From Legionella sp. PATHC035 (GTDB lineage Bacteria; Pseudomonadota; Gammaproteobacteria; Legionellales; Legionellaceae), in assembly GCF_026191115.1 (NCBI RefSeq), contig NZ_JAPHOT010000001.1, forward strand, positions 2,775,001 to 2,839,000: 64,000 nucleotides of DNA, given 5' to 3'. The notes beneath the pieces are model-generated. The model ran no database searches. It had not been told where the DNA came from and saw only the letters and a list, made by a program, of their open reading frames with translations. Shown here piece after piece: positions 1 to 10,691 of the stretch (position 1 is the first letter of the stretch; every line of letters starts with the position of its first letter). The translations under genes were made by a program, and so were the position numbers.

Positions 1-1
1 T

Positions 2-1615
2 GAAAACACACTCCAGAGTTTAAACGATCAGCAAACCCACTCGTTACCCGATGATTTGGTGAAACAAGAGCAAATTATTTTAGCGATGGGATATAGGTCA
101 TGGGACGATTTGCTTAATAAACTACATAAATATCAGAGGATTATTAGCTATGCATTTCATTCAGTGCTCGGGAAGGTCAAAGATTATGAAGATGAGAAAC
201 GATTATTAGCCAATCAATTAGCCAGTCTTTGGCAAGGACATGTAGAAACCAGTATGGCAATTAATTTGCTCACTAGTTTAGGCTTTACCAATGCCTCTCA
301 CTGCTATCAAATGATTCATTCTTTTCGTCATAGCCCTCGTTGCCGACGTCTTACGCAAGGGGCACGGATGCGACTGGATCGGTTTATGGTGATGTTGCTT
401 GCCGAGTTAACCCATGTGGAACAAACCGATGAAGTTTTATTGCAAGTGATGCATTTACTCGAAAATATAGTAGGCCGTAGCGCCTATCTTGCTTTATTAA
501 CTGAGAATCCTCAGGTCTTGACTGAGTTGCTGTTTTGGTTTGCCCAAAGTCCGTTTATCACCTCCTTACTCGTAAACCAACCTTTTTTGTTGGAGGTGTT
601 GTTGGATCAGGGGGAGGAATGGCGACCCCAGTCGTTGCATCAATTACAAGGGCAATTAATTGAAAAACTAACCCATCATCATGATGTGGAAGCACAAGAA
701 GAAATATTGCGTCAATTTAAGCTAACCAATTGGTTAATGGCTGCCCGGGCAGAGCTTTATGGTTTATGTAATGCGGTGCGTATTGGACAATTTTTGTCGG
801 ATGTGGCGCAAGTCATCGTCAACCAAGTGTTAATCATTGCTAGTGATCAATTGGGCGTGCGATATCCGGAAATGAAGCAAGCTAAAGCGCACTTTGCAAT
901 CATTGCTTATGGGAAATTAGGGAGCAGGGAAATGAATTATGCTTCTGATTTGGATTTGGTTTTTTTACATTCGGCACCTCTGTCTGAGGAAGCATTGATT
1001 ACCCGTTTAACGCAAAAAATTTTACATATGCTGACTACTCGTTCCCAGTCAGGGGTCCTCTATACTGTTGATACACGCCTTAGGCCTTCTGGTGCGGCAG
1101 GATTATTGGTAAGTCATGTGGATGCCTTTGTCGAGTACCAAAAAAATCAAGCATGGACATGGGAGCATCAGGCGTTATTGAAAGCACGTATCCTGAACGG
1201 AAATACAAAGATTAGAAATACCTTTTTACAGTTGAAAAAATCGGTATTGTTCATGACGCGTGATCAACCGACGCTGCTGCACGATGTATTGGCGATGAGG
1301 TCCAAAATGGAGCAACATCAGGATCGAAATCCTATTTCTGGTGGGTTATTGGATTTGGAGTTTTTGGTACAGTTTTTAATACTGCATTTGGGAGCTCCTT
1401 CTTTATCACGATATACGCATACGTTAAGTCAAGTCCACCACTTGTTTTTAGCCGGTGTTTTAAGCAAAGAGCACTTCAGTTTTTTAAAGAGAGCATACAA
1501 AAAACACCATCAGTTATTGCATCAGAGTATACTGCGTCCTGGGGTTGTGAATCATGAAAACATGCAAGATGAGATATTGAGTGTGTGCAAAGAACTTTAT
1601 AATCGGGTGAAATAG
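2..1615 (+). CDS. glnE: Bifunctional glutamine synthetase adenylyltransferase/adenylyl-removing enzyme, C-terminal part (5' end outside window)
   Basis: The frame is open from the first bases, so the start lies upstream of the window; about 538 of the usual roughly 950 residues are present. The nucleotidyl-transferase motif of the adenylyltransferase (AT) half is near 902-980 (YGKLGSREMN followed by SDLDLVFLH, the metal-binding Asp pair). Then come RLRPSGAAGLLV and WTWEHQALLKAR, typical of the C-terminal AT domain and not the N-terminal removing domain. GlnE attaches and removes AMP on glutamine synthetase in response to PII, controlling nitrogen assimilation in the cytoplasm. It converges on rimO across a strong inverted repeat. 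The family call is firm; only the N-terminal domain is unseen. Confidence 0.93.
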   Translation, partial: ENTLQSLNDQQTHSLPDDLVKQEQIILAMGYRSWDDLLNKLHKYQRIISYAFHSVLGKVKDYEDEKRLLANQLASLWQGHVETSMAINLLTSLGFTNASHCYQMIHSFRHSPRCRRLTQGARMRLDRFMVMLLAELTHVEQTDEVLLQVMHLLENIVGRSAYLALLTENPQVLTELLFWFAQSPFITSLLVNQPFLLEVLLDQGEEWRPQSLHQLQGQLIEKLTHHHDVEAQEEILRQFKLTNWLMAARAELYGLCNAVRIGQFLSDVAQVIVNQVLIIASDQLGVRYPEMKQAKAHFAIIAYGKLGSREMNYASDLDLVFLHSAPLSEEALITRLTQKILHMLTTRSQSGVLYTVDTRLRPSGAAGLLVSHVDAFVEYQKNQAWTWEHQALLKARILNGNTKIRNTFLQLKKSVLFMTRDQPTLLHDVLAMRSKMEQHQDRNPISGGLLDLEFLVQFLILHLGAPSLSRYTHTLSQVHHLFLAGVLSKEHFSFLKRAYKKHHQLLHQSILRPGVVNHENMQDEILSVCKELYNRVK

Positions 1616-1622
1616 TTTCTAC

Positions 1623-1742
1623 CTGTAGCCCGTATTAGCGCAGCGTAATACGGGGGAACTAGACTTAAAGCCGGATTACGCTACGCTAACATTGGGAATC
1701 TGGATTTAGCCCCGTATTACGCTGCGCTAATACGGGCTACAG
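1623..1742. repeat. Inverted repeat with 32-bp perfect arms (REP/MITE-like), between convergent genes
   Basis: Positions 1623-1654 and 1711-1742 are perfect reverse complements (outer end CTGTAGCCCGTATTAGC). A related half-site (CCGGATTACGCTACGC) lies in the 56-bp interior. Sitting between the 3' ends of glnE and rimO, it could serve as a bidirectional terminator. Diverged relatives of the GTAGCCCG end occur at 30188 and, as GTAGCCTGTATTAG, at 46211. Confidence 0.85.
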
Positions 1743-1770
1743 CCCTACAGATCCTTGTAAAAGGCTGCAT

Positions 1771-3078
1771 TTACTTGAATTCCGCATAGAGATCATAATC
1801 ATCACTATCGGTAATCAGGACCTCTGCAAACGCTCCCACTTTAACGCCGGGAGTTGGTGGCAGAATAACAAGTCCGTCGATTTCTGGGGCATCACTTTGG
1901 CTTCGGGCAATAATTTGTTCTGGATTGACTTCATCAATTAATACGGTTTGCGTACTGCCAATTTTATTTTCTAATTTATCGCGGCTAATTTCTGCCTGTA
2001 ATTGCATAAAGCGATGGTAACGTTCCTCTTTTACTTCTTCCGGTACGGGGTCACTTAATTCATTCGCTTTAGCCCCTTCAACGGGTGAGTACTTGAAACA
2101 CCCTACGCGATCTAACTGCGCCTCCTCGAGAAAATCGAGTAATTCCTCAAATTCTTCTTCAGTTTCTCCGGGAAAACCGACAATAAAGGTTGAACGTAAG
2201 GTAATGTCGGGGCAAATTTCTCGCCAGGAAGCGATACGCAGCAAGGTATTTTCACTGCTTGCAGGACGCTTCATTGCTTTAAGTACTCGCGAATTAGCAT
2301 GCTGTAATGGGATATCCAAATACGGAAGAATCAGACCATCTCTCATTAAAGGGATGATCTCATCGACATGCGGGTAAGGATAGACATAATGCAGGCGAAT
2401 CCAAATGCCTAATTCTCCTAATTGTTCGCACAAATCATAAAAACGAGTATCAACACTTTTTCCTTTCCAGGTTATAGGTTGATAGCGAGTATCCACTCCG
2501 TAAGCGCTGGTATCTTGGGAAATCACTAAAATTTCATTAACCCCCGCGTCTTTTAATTTTTGCGCTTCGGTCAATACCTGGGCCATTGGGTAGCTTTGCA
2601 ATTTTCCACGCATGGTTGGAATAATACAAAACGTACATTTTTGATTGCAGCCTTCAGATATTTTCAAATAGGCATAATGACGTGGTGTTAATTTAATTCC
2701 TTGGGGAGGGATCAACTGTGTAAAGGGATCGGCAGGTGGAGGGAGATGCTGATGAACGGCATTCACTACTTCTTCATAGGCATGCGCACCACTAATGTGC
2801 AGAACATCTGGACAGGCTTCTTTGATAATCTCGGCTTTAGCTCCGAGACAACCTGTAACAATAACACGTCCGTTCTCTGCCATTGCTTCTTTAATGGTAT
2901 CCAAAGACTCCTTGACGGCGCTATCAATAAACCCGCAAGTATTAATCACTACAACACCTGCATCCTGATAACTGGATACCAACTCATATCCCTGCGCACG
3001 CAGTTGGGTAATGATGCGCTCGGAATCTACCAGAGCTTTGGGACAACCCAAGCTAACAAATCCTACTTTATGATTCAT
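1771..3078 (-). CDS. rimO: Ribosomal protein uS12 methylthiotransferase RimO
   Basis: A radical-SAM enzyme that adds a methylthio group to the conserved Asp of ribosomal protein uS12. The 435 residues match the family length. The N-terminal methylthiotransferase domain has the three cluster cysteines C12 (SLGCPKA), C48 (NTCGF) and C77 (TGCLGAK). The radical-SAM cluster motif CxxxCxxC is at C144/C148/C151 (CNQKCTFC), followed by IPTMRGK. A C-terminal TRAM-type segment ends the protein. The [12 protein letters not shown] start favours RimO over the tRNA enzyme MiaB. It is monocistronic, convergent with glnE. Confidence 0.95.
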   Translation of the reverse strand: MNHKVGFVSLGCPKALVDSERIITQLRAQGYELVSSYQDAGVVVINTCGFIDSAVKESLDTIKEAMAENGRVIVTGCLGAKAEIIKEACPDVLHISGAHAYEEVVNAVHQHLPPPADPFTQLIPPQGIKLTPRHYAYLKISEGCNQKCTFCIIPTMRGKLQSYPMAQVLTEAQKLKDAGVNEILVISQDTSAYGVDTRYQPITWKGKSVDTRFYDLCEQLGELGIWIRLHYVYPYPHVDEIIPLMRDGLILPYLDIPLQHANSRVLKAMKRPASSENTLLRIASWREICPDITLRSTFIVGFPGETEEEFEELLDFLEEAQLDRVGCFKYSPVEGAKANELSDPVPEEVKEERYHRFMQLQAEISRDKLENKIGSTQTVLIDEVNPEQIIARSQSDAPEIDGLVILPPTPGVKVGAFAEVLITDSDDYDLYAEFK

Positions 3079-3295
3079 AAAACTCTAACTGTAAAAAAAG
3101 TGAACGAATTATACCTCTTAATGAGTCTTATTGTCGACAAGATTATGGAGGTTTTAAGTATTTGATTGCATTTAGGTAAATGAATGGTTCTTTGCAAATG
3201 GAGGTGGGCCTAAGCTACACGCTCTACTGTTTCGGGAGACCCACATCCGTCCTTAAGGCATTTCATTCCGAGTGGAGGAGGATATTCTTCTCTGT

Positions 3296-5056
3296 CTAGT
3301 CTATCTGCTGTACGATTTTTAAAAATTTATTTGTAGCGACTTCACCAACCAGCTTGAGCTTATTCAGTTCTTTGCCTTGCGCATCAAAAAAGATAAAGGT
3401 TGGGGGGGCCACGACATGAAAGTAATTGAGGATGGCTTTATGTTCCGCAGTGTTTGCGGTGACATCGATTTTAATTACCGTAAAACGGGCCAAAGCTTCC
3501 TGTACACGAGGGTCTTGAAATGTGGTTGCATCCATTACCTTACAGGATGTACACCAGTCAGCATAAAAATCAAGCATCACCGGATTGCCTTTGGCTTCAG
3601 TTAAAGCGTTCTTTATGGAACTCAAGGTCTGTTCTGGTTGTGTTTTAATCGCAGTATTAATAGGCGCCGCATTTGCTGATTGGGCTGTAGTTAAGGGTTG
3701 CAGCGGATTTGTTGCCCCCATGCTTGCTCCCACCAAAATCAAGAAACCATACACCAGCAGGATGAGGCCCACTCCTTGATTGAATTTTTCACGATGGGTC
3801 GCTGAATAGGTGAGGGCGCCACTGTAGATTCCTGAAAAAATAAGCAAACTTGCCCATAATATCATACTGAACAAGGGGGGGGTGATTCGCGAAATAAGCA
3901 CAATGGCCACCGCAATGAAAATAATACCAAAAAATGCCTTGATGGTATTCATCCAGCTGCCTGTTTCAGGCAACCATTTGCCTGCAGAAGTACCAATAAG
4001 CAATAAAGGTGTACCCATTCCCAGGCCTAAAACAAATAAGGTTAGGCAACCTAAAACAATATTGCCAGTTTGCGCAATGTAGGTTAAGACGCCGATTAAT
4101 GGCGCGGTGACACAAGGTGAGAGAATCAGGGTGGATAAACAACCCATGATCGCTGCCCCAAGATAGTGGCCTCCTCTTTGATTGCTGGAACCGTGTATTT
4201 TTGCTTGCCAGGAATGCGGTAACTTGAATTCATAAAACCCAAACATGGATAAGGCTAACAGCAAAAAAATTAGGCTAAATACACCTACAGACCAGGGTGA
4301 TTGCATGCTCACTTGCAGATTGGATCCGAGTAAAGCGACAACTGCGCCAATGATAGAATAGGTAATCGACATGCTCAGTACGTAGCTTAATGAGAGAAAA
4401 AAGGCTTTTCGCGTCGTAATTTCCTTACCGTGACCGACAATAATTCCAGACAAAACGGGCACCATAGGTAAGATGCAGGGAGTGAATGATAAAAGTAAAC
4501 CAAAGCCATAAAAAGTAATCAAAATGAGCAACCAATTGTGGCTCGAAAAAACTTTTGTAATTCCCTCACTTTGCGTTTCTTCAGCAACCGCGGGTTGCGT
4601 ATTGTGGCCTTGATCCAGGCTTGCTCCGGTTAAAGCCAAATTCTCGTCTATAGTTAACTGAATTGCTTGGGTTTCTGGGGCATAGCAAAAACCATCGTCA
4701 GAGCAGCCTTGATAGTGTAAGTTGACCAAAGCTTTTCCAGGTTTATTGCCTAAAATACCAACGGGAATGGTGACGTGATTACGATAGACAGGATACACAT
4801 GTCCTTGTTTATCTACTTTTTTCTCTGTAGAGGGGAACCGAAGGGTGCCTATTTGCACCGTACCGTTCGTTTTGGTCGTTAATTTAATTCGATCGCTGTA
4901 GAGAAAATAATTAGGCTTTATCTGGAAATTAATGGCAAATGTATTCGGATCCACTGTAGTTACATTGACTTGGAAAACTTCTGCAGCAGGAAGAGGGGTT
5001 GCATGCAGAGCAAATGTGGTTATGCAACAAAATAACAATAAAAACCATTTTCTCAT
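3296..5056 (-). CDS. dsbD: Thiol:disulfide interchange protein DsbD
   Basis: Inner-membrane protein carrying electrons from cytoplasmic thioredoxin to periplasmic disulfide isomerases and cytochrome c maturation. I place the start at the ATG at 5056, eight bases after AAAGG. It gives a clean signal peptide (MRKWFLLLFCC, cleavage near ATPLPA-AEV); the frame extends 48 bases further without a better start. The order is periplasmic alpha domain with the cysteine pair GCSDDGFCYAP, eight-helix membrane domain with its cysteines in FTPCILPM and LSPCVTAP, then a thioredoxin-like gamma domain with DWCTSCK. All six redox cysteines are present. It is divergent from groES. Confidence 0.95.
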   Translation of the reverse strand: MRKWFLLLFCCITTFALHATPLPAAEVFQVNVTTVDPNTFAINFQIKPNYFLYSDRIKLTTKTNGTVQIGTLRFPSTEKKVDKQGHVYPVYRNHVTIPVGILGNKPGKALVNLHYQGCSDDGFCYAPETQAIQLTIDENLALTGASLDQGHNTQPAVAEETQSEGITKVFSSHNWLLILITFYGFGLLLSFTPCILPMVPVLSGIIVGHGKEITTRKAFFLSLSYVLSMSITYSIIGAVVALLGSNLQVSMQSPWSVGVFSLIFLLLALSMFGFYEFKLPHSWQAKIHGSSNQRGGHYLGAAIMGCLSTLILSPCVTAPLIGVLTYIAQTGNIVLGCLTLFVLGLGMGTPLLLIGTSAGKWLPETGSWMNTIKAFFGIIFIAVAIVLISRITPPLFSMILWASLLIFSGIYSGALTYSATHREKFNQGVGLILLVYGFLILVGASMGATNPLQPLTTAQSANAAPINTAIKTQPEQTLSSIKNALTEAKGNPVMLDFYADWCTSCKVMDATTFQDPRVQEALARFTVIKIDVTANTAEHKAILNYFHVVAPPTFIFFDAQGKELNKLKLVGEVATNKFLKIVQQID

Positions 5057-5093
5057 TCTGAAACCTTTATTACGATTATGACCATGAAGCTCT

Positions 5094-5164
5094 GGGTAAA
5101 GCACAGCGAAACCCGAGATTAGAAATTCATCTAAAAAAATCCCGGGTTTCGCTGTGCTTTACCC
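5094..5164. repeat. Long hairpin upstream of dsbD
   Basis: Arms 5094-5120 and 5138-5164 (27 bp, one mismatch, arm sequence GGGTAAAGCACAGCGAAACC) flank a 17-base loop. The hairpin lies in the dsbD leader and is followed by CCCAGGCTACAG, the tail motif of the REP-like sequences elsewhere in the window. It could form a strong RNA stem in the dsbD 5' UTR or be a mobile repeat; the sequence does not decide. Confidence 0.75.
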
Positions 5165-5256
5165 AGGCTACAGAATTTTACTGATATATAGTGTAACTAT
5201 ATCAGAACATCGGGTGGTGTGAAAAAAATAAAATTAAATTTTTTTTTATTTTGACC

Positions 5257-5284
5257 CTTGAAACTCTTTTCCTTGTCCCCATAT
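5257..5284 (+). promoter_or_regulatory. Sigma-32 heat-shock promoter of groES-groEL
   Basis: CTTGAAA at 5257-5263, a 13-base spacer, then CCCCATAT at 5277-5284. This is an exact match to the E. coli RpoH consensus (CTTGAAA, 11-16 bases, CCCCATnT). The groES start is 59 bases beyond the -10 element. No CIRCE hairpin is visible in the leader, so heat control through sigma-32 rather than HrcA is expected. Confidence 0.88.
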
Positions 5285-5342
5285 GGCAGTCAGTAACATT
5301 GCAAATTGACTTTTAAAGATTAATTAATCAGGAGATAGAAGC

Positions 5343-5633
5343 ATGAAAATTCGTCCTTTACACGATCGAGTTGTTGTTCGTCGTATGGAAGAAGAGCGTA
5401 CCACAGCGGGTGGTATTGTGATTCCAGATAGCGCTACTGAAAAACCAATGCGTGGTGAAATCATTGCTGTTGGCGCCGGTAAAGTATTAGACAACGGTGA
5501 TGTTCGCGCTTTAGCTGTAAAAGTGGGTGATGTTGTCCTGTTCGGCAAATACTCAGGTACTGAAGTGAAAATCGACGGTAAAGAATTAGTTGTGATGCGT
5601 GAAGACGACATCATGGGTGTAATCGAGAAGTAA
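5343..5633 (+). CDS. groES: Co-chaperonin GroES (HtpA, Hsp10)
   Basis: Seven-membered lid of the GroEL folding chamber. It has the full 96-residue length, opens [18 protein letters not shown] and contains the mobile-loop region ([18 protein letters not shown]). AGGAGATAGAAGC precedes the ATG. It is 25 bases ahead of groEL and co-transcribed from the sigma-32 promoter upstream. In Legionella this pair is called htpA-htpB. Confidence 0.98.
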   Translation: MKIRPLHDRVVVRRMEEERTTAGGIVIPDSATEKPMRGEIIAVGAGKVLDNGDVRALAVKVGDVVLFGKYSGTEVKIDGKELVVMREDDIMGVIEK

Positions 5634-5646
5634 TCGTTTCATTTAG

Positions 5647-7308
<1,662 letters not shown>

Positions 7309-7332
7309 GCCTCTCTCCATCCCTATTCCTTT

Positions 7333-7360
7333 AAAAACCCGCCGTAATGGCGGGTTTTTT
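7333..7360 (+). terminator. Intrinsic terminator after groEL
   Basis: AACCCGCC and GGCGGGTT form a GC-rich stem around GTAAT, followed by a run of T, 25 bases beyond the groEL stop. Confidence 0.9.
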
Positions 7361-7449
7361 ATTTGTAAAGAAGAACATCATCCCTCGCTGCGCTCGAGAT
7401 GGCGTGCTATTATTCAAAATAACTAGAATTTATAAAGTCGGGAGTCATA

Positions 7450-7884
7450 ATGGGAACAATAATTAAAAAATTGGAAGTAGTTTTGGCTGATACTTATGCT
7501 TTATATCTTAAAACGCAAAATTATCACTGGCATGTTAAAGGCGTGCATTTTAAAAGTTTGCATGAATTATTTGAAATGCAATATAAGGAATTGGCCGAAG
7601 CCGTGGATGCTATTGCCGAACGCATTTTGATTATGGGGCATAAGGCTCCTGCGACATTTACAGCATTGAACCAATTAAAAACAATTATGGATGGTGATTC
7701 CAACTTCGATGCGAATCGAATGGTGAGCGATTTAGCCCAAGATCATGGAACTTTGGTTAAGGATTTAAATACAACAATTAAACTGGCTCAGGAACATGGT
7801 GATGAGGGGACTGTTGCATTACTCAGTGAACGCATCGCGGCTCATGAAAAAGCACGCTGGATGTTGAATGCCTCTACGGTTTAA
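7450..7884 (+). CDS. Dps-family ferritin-like DNA-protection protein
   Basis: The 144-residue four-helix protein shows the Dps signature: NYHWHVKG (H26, H28), then FKSLHELFEMQYKELAEAVD with H38 and D53, and AERI with E57. These are the inter-subunit ferroxidase ligands. Such dodecamers oxidise and store iron and protect DNA from peroxide. It lacks the Lys-rich N-terminal tail of E. coli Dps, so DNA binding may be weak, as in miniferritins. It stands alone with GGGAGTCATA before the ATG. Confidence 0.9.
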   Translation: MGTIIKKLEVVLADTYALYLKTQNYHWHVKGVHFKSLHELFEMQYKELAEAVDAIAERILIMGHKAPATFTALNQLKTIMDGDSNFDANRMVSDLAQDHGTLVKDLNTTIKLAQEHGDEGTVALLSERIAAHEKARWMLNASTV

Positions 7885-8123
7885 TTTTTGTCAATGACCG
7901 GTCACAATGTTGGTAGTTTGCAACCTGGGTTGAGCTGGTTTGTCCCCTGTTTGGTTTGATTAAAATCCCCTCTCCGACGTGTGGGAGGGGGCAGAGGTGA
8001 GTGGTGCTTGAGGTTTTTTCTTTTATTAATCCCCATCATCCCCTCATCCGCTCTAACGGGCACCTTCTCTTCCTGGAGGCGAAGGGAGCCTGAATGTAAT
8101 GGGCGTGTTGCGTTCTCTACCGC

Positions 8124-9005
8124 TTACTTCTTCATTATTTTGTTTTCCGACCCTTTTTTGATGACAATAATGCTAATTCTTCGGTTTTCGGGACTGAAGG
8201 GATCTTTTGTATTGAGAAGCATGGTTGATGAAAAACCAGATACGCGCAAGACCCGATCAGGATCTAAGCCGGCTTTAACCAAAGCACGACGGGCGGCATT
8301 GGCTCTTTGGGTGGATAATTCCCAGTTGGTATACTCTAATTCATCTGGATTATGGTAGGGGTGGGCGTCAGTATGTCCTTCAATAGTGATTTTATTGGGT
8401 ACTGTCTTAAGTAGTTTGGCAATCTGGGCAAAAATAGGATCCATACCTGGATTGAGTTTGTCTGATCCCACATCAAACATGGGCTTTTTCTGATTGTCAA
8501 TTAATTGGATTCGCAGCCCATTTTTTACTACCTCCATGAGTAGTTGATTCTTTAATCCTGCGAGTGAGGGATCTTGTTGGATGCTTAAATTAATTTGTGA
8601 TTTTAATTCTTCAAGTTTTTGGGTTTCCTCTTTATCCGATTGAATGACTTGAATGTCTTGGGCTTGTTTACTTTGCGTGGATGCCTTGTCAGTTGTAGAA
8701 ACTTGACCATTGGTGTCCTTGAGATTTGGTCCCCCGCCTTTAAGATTTAGTTGTTGATTGCCAACGTTTTTACCGCCAAAAAAAGTGATTTTCATTGGCT
8801 GTTTAAAATATTCGGCAATACCATCTTTTTGCGCTTTATTCAGTGATGCAATCAGCCACATCAACAAAAAGAAGGCCATCATCGCGGTAACAAAATCGGC
8901 AAAAGCGATTTTCCATGAGCCTCCATGATGCTTGTGTTGATTTTTTTTGATTTTTCGAATTATTGGGGTTGAACCCGCTTTTCCTTTACCACCATTGTCA
9001 CTCAT
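8124..9005 (-). CDS. motB: Flagellar stator protein MotB (OmpA-domain)
   Basis: A basic N-terminal tail leads into a single membrane helix beginning FADFVTAMMAFFLLMWLIA. It includes the proton-carrying Asp (D37, equivalent to E. coli D32). A linker rich in Q, K and T follows, then a C-terminal OmpA/Pal peptidoglycan-binding domain (IEGHTDAHPYHN, STQRANAARRALV). At 293 residues it is normal. It lies 12 bases after motA and is last in a run of five same-strand genes starting at bdhA. Many Legionella carry more than one motAB pair; this is the set beside bdhA-patD. Confidence 0.93.
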   Translation of the reverse strand: MSDNGGKGKAGSTPIIRKIKKNQHKHHGGSWKIAFADFVTAMMAFFLLMWLIASLNKAQKDGIAEYFKQPMKITFFGGKNVGNQQLNLKGGGPNLKDTNGQVSTTDKASTQSKQAQDIQVIQSDKEETQKLEELKSQINLSIQQDPSLAGLKNQLLMEVVKNGLRIQLIDNQKKPMFDVGSDKLNPGMDPIFAQIAKLLKTVPNKITIEGHTDAHPYHNPDELEYTNWELSTQRANAARRALVKAGLDPDRVLRVSGFSSTMLLNTKDPFSPENRRISIIVIKKGSENKIMKK

Positions 9006-9017
9006 GCTGTAACCTCA

Positions 9018-9926
9018 TTAACTCGGGGTCGGTTCAGCAGCAGAACCCTCAGAGCTGGATGAGGATGCGGCCGGTTTGAAATTTTTAATTTCATCATTAA
9101 GCTGAGCAAAGGAGGGACGTTGGCCCGAAAACAATACCTTACGCCCAAATTCGACGGCAATAATAGGAGGGTTATTATGTAAACTCGCTAGTATAGTCGC
9201 TTTAATGCAGTGCAGCATCAACTGGGTCTGGTTGGCATGATGTTCCATTGCCGATGCAACGGGACCAATAAAGCCATAACCGATTAAAATCCCTAAAAAA
9301 GTACCTACCAGGGCATGGGCAATAAGTACTCCAAGTTCAGGCGGAGGCAAATTGATCGATTCCATCGTATGAACTACACCCAGAACTGCAGCAACGATCC
9401 CGAAAGCAGGCATCGCATCAGCGAGTTTCGATAGGGCATTGGCTGGAATCATTTCTTCTTCATGATGTGACTCAATTTCCATGTCAATCAAAGCCTCAAG
9501 TTGGAACGGTTGCAGGTTCGAAGTGATGATCAATCTTAAGTAATCACAAATAAACTCAATCACATGATGGTTTTTCATTAACGAAGGATAAGTATTGAAA
9601 ATAGGGCTTTCTTCGGGTGAATCAATGTCTGCTTCCAAAGACATTAATCCTTGCTGCCGCGCTTTATTCAGCAGATTGTATAAAAGGCCTAATAAATTAG
9701 TATTGTTCTCCTTGATGGATTTTTCACCACGAAATACTTTAGGTATGGCCTTTAACAGGGATTTTAAAACTGAGGCACTGTTTGCCACAATAAGTGAACC
9801 TATGGCAGCCCCAGCGATAATGAGCAGTTCAATGGGTTGAAAGACTGCTGCAAGATGGCCTCCAGCCAAAGCAAATCCTCCAAAAACACAGAGTAGTATG
9901 ACTATGTAGCCGATTATAATTAACAT
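9018..9926 (-). CDS. motA: Flagellar stator protein MotA
   Basis: A 302-residue inner-membrane protein with four predicted helices and a large cytoplasmic loop. The conserved prolines occur in LADAMPAFGIVAAVLGVVHTM and in YGFIGPVASAMEHHA. With MotB it forms the proton channel that drives the flagellar rotor. The C-terminal tail is Ser/Ala/Glu-rich and not conserved. It starts 21 bases after adc, and translation continues into motB. Confidence 0.93.
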   Translation of the reverse strand: MLIIIGYIVILLCVFGGFALAGGHLAAVFQPIELLIIAGAAIGSLIVANSASVLKSLLKAIPKVFRGEKSIKENNTNLLGLLYNLLNKARQQGLMSLEADIDSPEESPIFNTYPSLMKNHHVIEFICDYLRLIITSNLQPFQLEALIDMEIESHHEEEMIPANALSKLADAMPAFGIVAAVLGVVHTMESINLPPPELGVLIAHALVGTFLGILIGYGFIGPVASAMEHHANQTQLMLHCIKATILASLHNNPPIIAVEFGRKVLFSGQRPSFAQLNDEIKNFKPAASSSSSEGSAAEPTPS

Positions 9927-9947
9927 TTTGTCTCGCTCTCCTAACCT

Positions 9948-10691
9948 CTATTTAAGATAATCGTGCACAACGCGACCATAAGGCAAGGTGAGATCGGTTA
10001 ATAAATGGACTCCATTTACTATGCGTCGTATGGGAAGATTCGCAACAGGAGCTAATGCATGGTGTGCTAATTGCAGTTGAGCTGGTCCTTGCCAAGCACC
10101 TTTAACCACAACATCTTCAAGATAATACTCAACCAATTCACAAATTCGCACACTACCGTCCACGTGAGGAATGATTTTAAGCAAATAATTGGGGGTACTC
10201 ATTGATTCGGCTACTTTTTTTACATCAAGTGCTTCATATTTGTAACCCATGGTGGCTGTCGCGATACGGCAAGGTCCATATTCTAATGTCCCTAACAAAG
10301 TTTCATGGACAACTTCCAATTTGGGTTGCGCCAGTTTTTTAGGGAATCCCCATATTTCACGACCACCTGCGATAGGAGGGAGATCATCTAAAAACATGGC
10401 ATGGGTGTAATTTCCCATTTTACCCTTGTAGCGAACAGGGATGACTTGCCCAGACTCGGTATAGTCACCAAATCCCGTGGAATCAGGCATCCGAATGAAT
10501 TCGAATTTGACTAAAGGCTCTACCACCTCTAGTGGGGCAGGAACTACCTCCCGCAACACATCCATGTCGGTTTCATAGGTAATTGTCAAAAATTCCCTGT
10601 TAATAAAGCGGTATGGGCCACGAGGATAAGATGGACTGACGAGTGGCATCGCAAATGCTTGTTTTTTGACCTCTGCTTCATTCATTTTCAA
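9948..10691 (-). CDS. adc: Acetoacetate decarboxylase
   Basis: Converts acetoacetate to acetone and CO2. At 247 residues it has the family length, and the active-site motif [10 protein letters not shown] carries the paired lysines K118/K119 (Schiff-base Lys and its neighbour). Its start overlaps the end of patD by 14 bases, and it sits two genes after bdhA, whose product makes acetoacetate. The neighbours therefore support the substrate assignment: poly-3-hydroxybutyrate breakdown would give 3-hydroxybutyrate, acetoacetate and then acetone. Confidence 0.9.
   Translation of the reverse strand: MKMNEAEVKKQAFAMPLVSPSYPRGPYRFINREFLTITYETDMDVLREVVPAPLEVVEPLVKFEFIRMPDSTGFGDYTESGQVIPVRYKGKMGNYTHAMFLDDLPPIAGGREIWGFPKKLAQPKLEVVHETLLGTLEYGPCRIATATMGYKYEALDVKKVAESMSTPNYLLKIIPHVDGSVRICELVEYYLEDVVVKGAWQGPAQLQLAHHALAPVANLPIRRIVNGVHLLTDLTLPYGRVVHDYLK

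Noticed and set aside
3079-3295. Possible small RNA in the rimO-dsbD gap (GTGGGCC with GACCCAC)
   Set aside because: The pairing is short and no promoter or terminator frames it; no known RNA family is recognised.
7981-8358. 125-codon plus-strand frame overlapping motB
   Set aside because: It is antisense to motB and has no family features; the MotB reading is certain.
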